Positions 26,731 through 34,196 of a stretch of 64,000 bases of DNA are shown piece by piece. The translations under genes and the position numbers were made by a program. Source of the stretch: Sphingopyxis macrogoltabida (GTDB lineage: Bacteria > Pseudomonadota > Alphaproteobacteria > Sphingomonadales > Sphingomonadaceae); assembly GCF_001314325.1 (NCBI RefSeq), contig NZ_CP009429.1, positions 558,501 to 622,500 of the forward strand, written 5' to 3'. The notes below the pieces were generated by a model. The model was given only the letters and a program-made list of their open reading frames with translations, made no database searches and was not told where the DNA came from. Each line of letters starts with the position of its first letter. Position 1 is the first letter of the stretch.

Positions 26731-27901
26731 TTTCCTGACCGATCTGCTGGTGATCGAGGTCTCGCATTTCGGCCCCGATGCGCTTGGCGGCCGGCTCGCC
26801 GACATGGGCGCCCGGGTGATCAAGGTCGAAGACCCCGACGGCGGCGATCCGGTGCGCCGCGCCGGGCCGTGGTCGGTGGGTGAGGAACATGGCTTCTCCT
26901 ATCTCCACCTCCGCTGGAATCGCGGCAAGGAAAGCGTGATCATCGACCTGGCGACCGAGCAGGGCCGGGCCGACTTCCTGACGCTGACGGAAAAAGCCGA
27001 CGTTGTGATCGAAGGAATGCGCGCGGGCGTGATGGCGCGGCTCGGCCTCGGGTACGCGGTGCTGAAGGCGGCCAATCCCGCGATTGTCTTTTGCTCGCTG
27101 TCGGGGCTCGGTGAGACGGGTCCCTATGCCAAGCTCGCCTCGCACGGCCCGTCGTTCGACGCCTATGGCGGACTCGGCACACCGGCGGGCGAGAGCATCT
27201 CGCGCTACGACGGGCCGCAGGCGCCGTCGATCGGCATGTATGCCTATGGACTGGAGGCGGCTTTTGCGGTCGTTGCGGCGGTGCATCGCGCGCGCCGGAC
27301 GGGCGAGGGCGCAGCGATCGAGGTCGCCGCCGCCGATTGCTCGGCGCACTGGATGCCCGAGGCGCTCGATCCGTTGCTCAATCCTGACGCGACCTTTGCG
27401 CGGCCGGGCTTCCTCGACGCGAGCGGCAAGATGCGTTTCTGGGCGCGGATGGAGAATTACCGCTGCGCCGACGGCAAGCTGATCTTCCTGATGACCTTCA
27501 CCGCGAAGAGCTGGCAGGCGCTGCTGAAGCTGATCGGCCGGCCCGATCTCGACGCCATCTATACGCGCGAGCCGCAGACGGGGACCGAGGATGCCGAGGT
27601 CAATGCCGCGCTGATCCCGATCTTCGCCTCGCGCCCGCGCGCCGAATGGCTCGCGGATTTCGAGCGTGACAATGTCGCCGCAATGCCGGTGAACAGCTTT
27701 GCCGATGTGATTGCAGACCCGCATTTCCGGGCGCGCGACAACACATATCAGGCGACTCTTCCCGATGGACGGAAACTGACGCTGACCTCGTCGGCGATCC
27801 ATGTCGCGGGGCAGCATTTCGGCATGCCGCTGGCGCCCGAAGCCGGCGAGGATAGCGCCGCGATCCGCGCGGAATTCGGACTCGGCGGGGACAGGGAATA
27901 G
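26720..27901 (+). CDS. CaiB/BaiF family (class III) CoA-transferase
   Basis: 393 residues from the ATG at 26720, with GATGGAGAA upstream. The fold markers are clear: DMGARVIKVEDPDGGDP near 28-44, NRGKESVIIDL, ADVVIEGMRAGVMARLGLG, and GLGETGPYA near 129-137. Class III enzymes move CoA between carboxylic acids through an aspartyl thioester, normally the D of a GYD/GHD motif. Here that position reads SHGPSFD, with Gly where Asp is expected and D147 four residues later. It may still be active or may be a racemase-like or lyase-like relative. It is in an operon with the isochorismatase-like gene. Confidence 0.87.
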   Translation: MPYDFLTDLLVIEVSHFGPDALGGRLADMGARVIKVEDPDGGDPVRRAGPWSVGEEHGFSYLHLRWNRGKESVIIDLATEQGRADFLTLTEKADVVIEGMRAGVMARLGLGYAVLKAANPAIVFCSLSGLGETGPYAKLASHGPSFDAYGGLGTPAGESISRYDGPQAPSIGMYAYGLEAAFAVVAAVHRARRTGEGAAIEVAAADCSAHWMPEALDPLLNPDATFARPGFLDASGKMRFWARMENYRCADGKLIFLMTFTAKSWQALLKLIGRPDLDAIYTREPQTGTEDAEVNAALIPIFASRPRAEWLADFERDNVAAMPVNSFADVIADPHFRARDNTYQATLPDGRKLTLTSSAIHVAGQHFGMPLAPEAGEDSAAIRAEFGLGGDRE

Positions 27902-27933
27902 GGCGGCTTTTGGTCGGAAGCGGACTTTTCTTT

Positions 27934-28028
27934 GTCGTCACCCCGGGCTTGACCCGGGGCCTGCCTTTTCTTTGATCTGACGTCGAAAGAAGGAAGGCGG
28001 GTCCCGGGTCAAGCCCGGGATGACGACT
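27934..28028. repeat. REP-like palindromic element, CCCGGGCTTGACCCGGG type
   Basis: GTCGTCACCCCGGGCTTGAC (27934-27953) followed by CCGGGGCC is mirrored by GGGTCCCGGGTCAAGCCCGG (27999-28018) followed by GATGACGAC. This is a second class of extragenic palindrome, different in sequence from the GCGAAAGC elements at 20660 and 50314. It lies between the convergent CoA-transferase and Rieske genes and could act as a transcription end. Confidence 0.75.
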
Positions 28029-28063
28029 TAACAAGCGACAGTTCTCCACCCCACAGCGGTCGT

Positions 28064-29269
28064 TCAGCCGCGCGCGGCGCGCGCCTGCATCGGAACGACG
28101 CTGGGTCCCGCCATCACCCGGTCATAGCTGCGGTGAAACTGCTGGTTGATGACCTCGTTGTGCGCGAGCAGCATCGTGCCGGTGTTCGGCATGTTCGCCG
28201 AGCGCTGGATGCTGTCGCCGATCGGCACGTCCTCGTTCAGGATCGCGGCCTCGGCGATGTCCCAATTCTTGGCGAGGATCGTCTGGCCTTTCTCGTCATA
28301 ATCGCCCGGAGCCTTCGGGGTCAGGAAGCGCAGGTGGACGCGCGAGCGGCCGGGATCGTGGACGTCCTGATACATGGTCCAGAATTCGGCGTGATGCGGG
28401 TGCAACTGGATGCTGACATTGGGAAAGACCATATTGCCATAGACCACATAAGGGTCGAGGTCGTGCTCGCCCGGCTCGCTGTCGAGGATTTCGTCGATCT
28501 TGCGCCGCGGCGTCGTCGTTACCGCATGATCGCCGGTGCCTTCGACGCGCGCCATCATGTTCATGTAGAAATAGGGCCGGATCGTCGGGCCATGGACCCA
28601 TTGGACATGGTAGCCGTCGGTCAGGCCGTCGACCATGATCTTCCAGTTCTGGTCGAAGGTGAAAAAGGCCTCGCGATAGAAATATTGCCGGTCGAGGCGA
28701 TAGCCCGCGAGCACGCCGTCCATCACCGGGCCGAGGTGCGCGGCGACGTCGATCGACCCTTCGGGATTTTCGACGATCCAGACGAAGCCGTGACGCTCCT
28801 CGCACGGCAGCGCGATCAAATTGCGCTCGCGGCACGGCAGGCTGAGCCCCAGCGTCTGTTTGAAGGTGAGGCCGATCAGTTCGCCCTCATTGGTATAGGT
28901 CCAGCCGTGATAGGGGCAGGAAAAGCGCCCCTGCTTGCCCTCCGCCTCTGTCACCAAAGTCGCGCCGCGGTGGCGGCACATGTTGAGGAAGGCGCGGACC
29001 TGGCCGTCCTTGCCGCGCGTGACGAGCGCCTCGCTGCGGTTGAGCTTCACCGTCACATAGCTGCCCGATTCGGGGAGCTGGCTGCTGTGCAGTGCCATCA
29101 TCGGATAATGTTCGAAGATCTTCTCGCGCTCGGCGACCGCGATATCGGGGTCCGAATAGACCGAGAGCGGATATTCGTAGGTTTCCTCGATCATGTCGGT
29201 GCTGTTGTCGCGGATATGGCGGAACAGTTTCTCCGCGACCTGCCGGTTATGTTCGGGGCTCAAATACAT
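28064..29269 (-). CDS. Rieske non-haem iron oxygenase, catalytic (alpha) subunit
   Basis: 401 residues from the ATG at 29269 with GGAGAGA upstream. The frame is open another 300 bases, but only across the promoter and the divergent ligase. Rieske ligands are C98, H100, C118 and H121 (CRH ... CPYH). The catalytic iron region NWKIMVDGLTDGYHVQWVH has D214, D218, H221 and H226. The length and HWVH-type spacing fit an aromatic-ring or phenylpropanoid-type dioxygenase large subunit. No small subunit or reductase is adjacent. It is divergent from an acyl-CoA ligase, forming the third Rieske/ligase neighbourhood. Confidence 0.93.
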   Translation of the reverse strand: MYLSPEHNRQVAEKLFRHIRDNSTDMIEETYEYPLSVYSDPDIAVAEREKIFEHYPMMALHSSQLPESGSYVTVKLNRSEALVTRGKDGQVRAFLNMCRHRGATLVTEAEGKQGRFSCPYHGWTYTNEGELIGLTFKQTLGLSLPCRERNLIALPCEERHGFVWIVENPEGSIDVAAHLGPVMDGVLAGYRLDRQYFYREAFFTFDQNWKIMVDGLTDGYHVQWVHGPTIRPYFYMNMMARVEGTGDHAVTTTPRRKIDEILDSEPGEHDLDPYVVYGNMVFPNVSIQLHPHHAEFWTMYQDVHDPGRSRVHLRFLTPKAPGDYDEKGQTILAKNWDIAEAAILNEDVPIGDSIQRSANMPNTGTMLLAHNEVINQQFHRSYDRVMAGPSVVPMQARAARG

Positions 29270-29308
29270 TCGTCTCTCCGTAGGGCGCCCGCGACGGAAG
29301 CGATTGCC

Positions 29309-29332
29309 TTTACACATATGTAGCATTGTAAA
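29309..29332. promoter_or_regulatory. Operator-like site TTTACA-N12-TGTAAA (site c)
   Basis: TTTACA (29309-29314) and TGTAAA (29327-29332) are perfect inverted arms 12 bases apart. They sit about 40 bp upstream of the Rieske start in a divergent promoter. This is the best example of the motif also seen at 17819. A further imperfect inverted repeat, GCAAAAGCC/GGGCTTTGC, follows at about 29335-29362. Confidence 0.5.
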
Positions 29333-29417
29333 TGGCAAAAGCCTATATAAAAAGGGCTTTGCAAAAAATGCGACTTTACGCAGCCGTGAATCGGCAAGGC
29401 AAAGCGCGGGGAGAGTT

Positions 29418-31025
29418 ATGGTCGATACGCTGAAGATGCCCTCGGTCCCGGTGCTGATCCGCGAACGCGCGGCGCACGATCCGTCGGCGCCGTTCCTCAC
29501 CGATGTCGCGGGCGGCACGATGACCGGCGGCGCGTTCCACGAGGCGGCGCTGCGGATTGCGGATGCCATGGCGGCGCTGGGGATCGAGCCGGGCGAATGC
29601 GTCGCGACGATGCTCGATCCGTGCCTGACCGCTTACACGGCGTGGATCGGGCTGAGCTGGCGCGGCGCGCTCGAAGTGCCGATCAATCCCGAATATAAGG
29701 GCAATCTGCTCGCCTATGCGCTCAACGATTGCCGTGCGCGGGTGCTGATCACCAGCAATGGCTGCATCGATCAGGTCAATGCGATCCGCGATCGGCTGGA
29801 GACGCTCGAACGCATTATCACGATCGATGATGCAGTGTGCGTCAGTGAAATTCCGGTGGCGACGCTGGCGTCGGTCGAGGCCGGGGCACCGCGGATCGAG
29901 CATGCGGAACCGACACTCGCCGACACCAACGCGGTTATCTACACCTCGGGCACCACCGGCCCATCGAAGGGTGTATTGCAGGCGTGGGGTTCGATCCAGC
30001 AGGTCCAGCATAATTTCAGCGGCGAGGCGATCGATCCCGATCAGGTGCCGGTCTATTATTCGCCGTGGCCGACCTTTCATTCGTCGGGGCGTGTCGGCTT
30101 TGTCTTCGCGGTGGTGCGCGGCGGGCATATGGTGTTTCGCAGCCGCTTTTCGGTCAGCCATTACTGGGCCGATGTGCGGGCACATGGCTGTACCCACACA
30201 CAGTTGATGGGGATTGCGGGCTTCCTGATGAACGTCGAGCGGCGGTCGGACGACGCCGACAATCCGTTGCAATGGGTGCTGATGAACCCGGTGCTCCCCG
30301 ATTATCGCGATTTCGAGACGCGCTTCGGGGTGAAGGTGTGCACCGGCTGGGGGATGACCGAGATCGGTTTTCCATTGAACGCCTCTAACCTTCCCAATGC
30401 GCAGACCTGCGGCAAGCTGTCGCCGCTCTACGAAGTGCGCATCGTCGATGCCGATGGCCGCGACCTTCCCGACGGGCAGGCGGGCGAATTGCTGATCCGC
30501 GGCAAGGCGCCTTTCCTGATCACGCAGGGCTATCTGAACAAGCCCGACGCGAACCGGAAGTCATGGCGCGACGGCTGGTATGCGACGGGCGATATCTTGC
30601 GCCGCGACCCCGACGGTTATTTCTACTTCCTCGACCGTGCCAACGACTATCTCCGCGTGCGCGGCAATAATGTCTCGTCGCTCGAGCTGGAGGGCGAGGT
30701 GCGCGGACATCCGGCGGTTGCCGAGGCAGCGGCGATCGCGGTGAAGGCGGCGGACGTTCCGGCGCTGCCCGGTAACGCCCGCGCCAGCGAGGATGAGATC
30801 AAGGTCGCCGTGCAACTGAATGGTTCGGTGCCGCTCAACGAGGGCGACCTCGTCGATTATCTCGCCGAGCGGCTACCGCGCTATATGGTGCCGCGCTTCG
30901 TCGAGTTCGTCGATGAATTGCCGCGTACGCCGACGGGCAAGATCCGCAAGGCGGGGCTGCGCGAGGCGCCGGTCAACGCGGCGACCTGGGACCGGCTCAG
31001 CCGATCCGTTCCCGCCGCAACCTGA
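29418..31025 (+). CDS. AMP-forming acyl-CoA synthetase/ligase
   Basis: 535 residues from the ATG at 29418 with GGGGAGA upstream; the longer open frame overlaps the divergent Rieske gene. The P-loop YTSGTTGPSKG is at about 175-185. TGWGMTEIG, WYATGD and DRANDYLRVRGNNVSS follow, and the catalytic lysine is K508 in PTGKIRK. It makes a CoA thioester from the acid handled by the adjacent Rieske enzyme. Its 3' end overlaps the 3' end of another ligase gene on the opposite strand by 29 bp. Both proteins end with a TWDR segment, so they belong to one subfamily. Confidence 0.92.
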   Translation: MVDTLKMPSVPVLIRERAAHDPSAPFLTDVAGGTMTGGAFHEAALRIADAMAALGIEPGECVATMLDPCLTAYTAWIGLSWRGALEVPINPEYKGNLLAYALNDCRARVLITSNGCIDQVNAIRDRLETLERIITIDDAVCVSEIPVATLASVEAGAPRIEHAEPTLADTNAVIYTSGTTGPSKGVLQAWGSIQQVQHNFSGEAIDPDQVPVYYSPWPTFHSSGRVGFVFAVVRGGHMVFRSRFSVSHYWADVRAHGCTHTQLMGIAGFLMNVERRSDDADNPLQWVLMNPVLPDYRDFETRFGVKVCTGWGMTEIGFPLNASNLPNAQTCGKLSPLYEVRIVDADGRDLPDGQAGELLIRGKAPFLITQGYLNKPDANRKSWRDGWYATGDILRRDPDGYFYFLDRANDYLRVRGNNVSSLELEGEVRGHPAVAEAAAIAVKAADVPALPGNARASEDEIKVAVQLNGSVPLNEGDLVDYLAERLPRYMVPRFVEFVDELPRTPTGKIRKAGLREAPVNAATWDRLSRSVPAAT

Positions 31026-32607
31026 TCCCCGCCGCCTCGCGGTCCCAGGTGTCGTCGGTCACCCCGTCGTCGCGTAGCGCATATTTCTGGATCTTCTGCG
31101 TCGGGGTGCGCGGCAGGTCGGCCATCAGGCGAAAATAGCGCGGCACCATATAGTGCGGCAGGCGGGTGGCGAGAAAGTCGGTCAGCGCCTTGAGGTCGAT
31201 CTCGGCGCCGTCCGAGGGCATGATGCACGCCATTACCTCATCCTCGGTCTTGTCGCTCGCGACCCCGATCACCGCGGCCTCCTTGACCCCGGTGAAGGCA
31301 CGGATTTCCTGTTCGACCTCATAGGCGGAGATATTCTCGCCGCGGCGGCGGATCGCGTCCTTGCGGCGGTCGACGAAGAAATAATCGCCGTCGGCGTCGC
31401 GGCGCAGCAGGTCGCCGGTATGCAGCCAGCCGTTGCGCCAGGTTTCGGCGGTCGCCTCGGGATTTTTGTAATATTCGGTGAACATCGTCCAGGGCTGGTC
31501 GCAGCGCAGGATGGCTTCGCCGACCGCGCCATCGGGCACCTCGATGTCATGCTCGTCGACCAGCCGGATATGCTGCCCGGCGCGCAGCCGGCCGGCGACA
31601 CCGATCTTGTCGGGGTTGAGCGGACTCTGCACCGGATTGGCGAGTTCGGTCATGCTGTAGGCGGCGAAGGCGCCGACCCCGAAGCGCGCGGTGAACGCCT
31701 TGACGTCGGCGGTGTAGGGCACCGCGCTCACCGATTTCAGGCTGTGGTCGCGGTCGTCGTCCGACGGCGGCGCGCTGAGCAGGAAGGGGATCATCGCGCC
31801 GAGCAGCGTCGTGGTGTTCGCGCCATGCTCGCGGACGATCTGCCAGAACTGGTCGGTCTTGAACGATTCGACGAGCACGACCGATCCGGCGTTCGAAAGC
31901 TGGCCATAAAGGCAGCCGAAGCCGCCCGAGTGGAAGATCGGCAGATGCGCGAGATGGCGATATTCGCGGCCGATCATCGCCGGCATCGCGGCGTGATAGA
32001 AGGTCCACATATGCGCGTAGGAGCACATCACCGCCTTCGACGGGCCGGTGGTGCCAGAGGTGAAGATGATCGTCATATTGTCCCAGGGCGCGAGCGGCTT
32101 CGCGAGATCGCCGGCATGTCCGGGCGCGTCCAGCATCGCCTCGCCGTGGAGGGTGAGGCCGTCGATCGGCTCCGCTTCGCCGCCGATGACGATCACCTGT
32201 TCAAGCATGCCGCGCTCGACCTCGGCGAGACGGGGCATGAGGTCGCGGTGGACCAGCCCGACCTTCGCGTCGGCCAGCCACAGCACGTGCCGGAGCAAGC
32301 TGCCGCGATAGGCGAGGTTTGCGGGCACGAAAACGCCGCCGAGCATATGCGTGCCGAGCCAGGCGCGCACTGCGGCCTTGCCGTTGGGCAACCAGTTGAA
32401 GACATGGTCGCCCTGTTCGACGCCCAGCTTCTTCAGGGCAGCGGCGGCGCGATGCGCCTGTTCGAGCGCCTCGGCGAAGCTCCATTCGCTGCCGTCCTGA
32501 AAGCGCATATAGAGATCGTCCGGATGCTCGCGCGCCTGCCGTTCGAGCAGGTAACGGGTGATCGCCTGATCGGAGGTGGGGAAGGGCATTTCGGACATCG
32601 GCGTCAT
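30997..32607 (-). CDS. AMP-forming acyl-CoA synthetase/ligase, variant motifs
   Basis: 536 residues. The ATG at 32607 overlaps the upstream stop as ATGA; an ATG at 32598 with AGGA nine bases before it is equally possible. Motifs are FTSGTTGPSKA near 182-192 (Ala for the usual Gly), AYSMTELANP, GWLHTGD, DRRKDAIRRRGENISAYE and catalytic K505. The last lies in PTQKIQK, where Gln replaces the usual Gly before the lysine. It ends by overlapping the ligase at 29418-31025 tail to tail. It is cotranscribed with the DUF2889-like gene, behind the perfect palindrome at 33436-33461, which places it in the TTRRTCGATTGATTAA group. Confidence 0.92.
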   Translation of the reverse strand: MTPMSEMPFPTSDQAITRYLLERQAREHPDDLYMRFQDGSEWSFAEALEQAHRAAAALKKLGVEQGDHVFNWLPNGKAAVRAWLGTHMLGGVFVPANLAYRGSLLRHVLWLADAKVGLVHRDLMPRLAEVERGMLEQVIVIGGEAEPIDGLTLHGEAMLDAPGHAGDLAKPLAPWDNMTIIFTSGTTGPSKAVMCSYAHMWTFYHAAMPAMIGREYRHLAHLPIFHSGGFGCLYGQLSNAGSVVLVESFKTDQFWQIVREHGANTTTLLGAMIPFLLSAPPSDDDRDHSLKSVSAVPYTADVKAFTARFGVGAFAAYSMTELANPVQSPLNPDKIGVAGRLRAGQHIRLVDEHDIEVPDGAVGEAILRCDQPWTMFTEYYKNPEATAETWRNGWLHTGDLLRRDADGDYFFVDRRKDAIRRRGENISAYEVEQEIRAFTGVKEAAVIGVASDKTEDEVMACIMPSDGAEIDLKALTDFLATRLPHYMVPRYFRLMADLPRTPTQKIQKYALRDDGVTDDTWDREAAGIRLRRERIG

Positions 32608-33395
32608 TCCTGCTGTGCACGGGTGAAGGGAAAAAGCGCGGCCTCCTCGCGGCGGAGACCGGGGCGCGCGTTGGCGAGGCGGAGCGAGGTGGCGTAGCGC
32701 TCGGGCTGCGAGCCGAAGCAGGTTGCGGGCAACGGACCCGACAGCGCGCCGTCGCGGCCATAATATTGGGTGATGTCCATGCGCTGGCCGCGCCCGACGA
32801 AGGTGCCGCGCTGGATCAGGAACAGGCGTTGGAATTCCTCCGCCGACAGCCGCTCGGCGGCCCAGCGCGCGAAGCCGCTCAGTAGGGGCGCCCCCGCATA
32901 GGCGGCGGGCGCCGTGATCTGAAAATCGGCGTCGATCATGATTTCGAGCACAAGCGCACCGTCCTGAAGGAGTCGCACCGGCTGCTTGTCGAGGTCGGCG
33001 TCGGGCAGAATCACGTCATGCCGCCGATCATCGCGCCCCTGCGAGATATGCACCGCCGCGAGGCGCAGCGTGTCGAACATATGTGTGCAGTGCAGTGCGG
33101 GTTTGGCCTGCAGCCAGCGGGTGCGGAGATCCGCAACCAGGGGCAGGCCCGCGAGACCGGCGAGCGCGCCGTCGGCGCCCGCGCAGCTCGTCAGCGGATG
33201 GCGCTCCCAGCGCCCTTCGACGGCGGTCAGCGCGTGGTCGTCGTGTTGGATCCGCAGCGCGAGCGCGTGGAACGGATCCTCCAGCACCGCTTCGATCCGG
33301 TCGGGAGCGAGGCGGCGGAAGCGTGTCGTCCGGACGAAATAGCCGTCGCCATAGGCGGGATTAGCGGGCCTTGGGTGCGCCGGATCGTCGGTCAT
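32604..33395 (-). CDS. DUF2889-like protein
   Basis: 263 residues with no recognisable enzyme motif, membrane segment or signal peptide. The pattern of IEAVLEDPFHALALRI, a central RHPLTSCAGADGALAGLAG and HCTHMFDTLRLAAVH matches what I know of DUF2889, a family found next to CoA ligases and acyl-CoA dehydrogenases in proteobacteria and actinobacteria. The conserved His and Cys suggest metal binding or catalysis, but this is inference. It overlaps the downstream ligase by ATGA, so the two are translationally coupled. The perfect 26-bp palindrome lies about 40 bp upstream of its start. Confidence 0.75.
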   Translation of the reverse strand: MTDDPAHPRPANPAYGDGYFVRTTRFRRLAPDRIEAVLEDPFHALALRIQHDDHALTAVEGRWERHPLTSCAGADGALAGLAGLPLVADLRTRWLQAKPALHCTHMFDTLRLAAVHISQGRDDRRHDVILPDADLDKQPVRLLQDGALVLEIMIDADFQITAPAAYAGAPLLSGFARWAAERLSAEEFQRLFLIQRGTFVGRGQRMDITQYYGRDGALSGPLPATCFGSQPERYATSLRLANARPGLRREEAALFPFTRAQQE

Positions 33396-33435
33396 CGCTC
33401 GATCGGGCCTCCCATGCTCTGTCGCGATTTCCGCG

Positions 33436-33461
33436 GCTATTTAATCGATTGATTAAATAGC
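33436..33461. promoter_or_regulatory. Perfect 26-bp palindrome, TTRRTCGATTGATTAA family (site A)
   Basis: GCTATTTAATC (33436-33446) and GATTAAATAGC (33451-33461) are exact reverse complements around GATT. The 16-bp core TTAATCGATTGATTAA is shared, with variation, by five other promoter sites at 41419, 41543, 44750, 44819 and 54920. It lies just upstream of the DUF2889-like/ligase operon. Confidence 0.7.
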
Positions 33462-33504
33462 TGTGTCAGCTTGGGGAGGAGGCGTCAAGCCGCCTGTGAT
33501 GGCC

Positions 33505-34113
33505 TCAGCGGATTTCGCTGCCTGCGAGCAGGGGTTGGACGATGAAACGCCGGATGAAGCGGCGCTTTTCGGCGTCGTCGATCTGCGGCGAAGCGACCTG
33601 CAGCATCAGCATCGCCTGCGCCCGCGCGAGCCAGTAGATGCATTCGTCGATTTCGAGGTCGGTCGCGATGTCGCCGCGGGCGCGCGCCTGTTCGAACATG
33701 TTCGCCCACCAGGTGCGCTGCAATTGCTGCATCAGGCTGCTGGGCGAGATCACCGATTCCTGAAACTCGATGCTTTCGACCATGCGGCGAATATAGATAT
33801 TTTCGTTCGCCAGCCGGATCACGAGCAACAAAGTGTCGGACAGGAAGTCGGCGAAATCGTCGGAACGCACCAGCCGCCGCCGAACCTCGCTGTTGACCCG
33901 CCACGTCTCGCGCACCGAAATCTCGTCGAGGATCGCATCCTTGCTCGGATAATATTTATAGACGGTCGGACGCGACACCTTGGCGCGGCTCGCGATATTC
34001 TCGATCGTCGTCTTGCCGATCCCATATTGCTCGAAACAATCATAGGCGGCGCGCAGGATGCGCTCCTGCGTCGAATTGTCGTCCGTCCGGGCTGCCACCG
34101 GGCCGCTGTCCAT
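33505..34113 (-). CDS. TetR-family transcriptional regulator
   Basis: 202 residues from the ATG at 34113, which has AGGAGA upstream; an earlier ATG at 34149 is possible. The helix-turn-helix is TTIENIASRAKVSRPTVYKYYPSK. It is paralogous to the regulator at 22569-23195. It lies between a molybdopterin oxidoreductase gene and the DUF2889-like/ligase operon on the same strand. It is a leading candidate to bind the palindrome at 33436, 44 bp beyond its own stop, and the five matching sites downstream. The alternative is the TetR at 43722-44366. Confidence 0.9.
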   Translation of the reverse strand: MDSGPVAARTDDNSTQERILRAAYDCFEQYGIGKTTIENIASRAKVSRPTVYKYYPSKDAILDEISVRETWRVNSEVRRRLVRSDDFADFLSDTLLLVIRLANENIYIRRMVESIEFQESVISPSSLMQQLQRTWWANMFEQARARGDIATDLEIDECIYWLARAQAMLMLQVASPQIDDAEKRRFIRRFIVQPLLAGSEIR

Positions 34114-34196
34114 CACCTGATCTCCTGCCCCGCGACGGGAATGCTGCATCGCGTCGTCGTTAGCAAGGTCGGTATCGCGAACAAGTCGCAAATTTG

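Noticed and set aside
2608..29269. Rieske proteins as KshA steroid 9-alpha-hydroxylases
   Set aside because: The sequence shows only the general Rieske oxygenase motifs. There is no KshB, KstD or ring-degradation gene nearby, so a specific steroid role is not supported.
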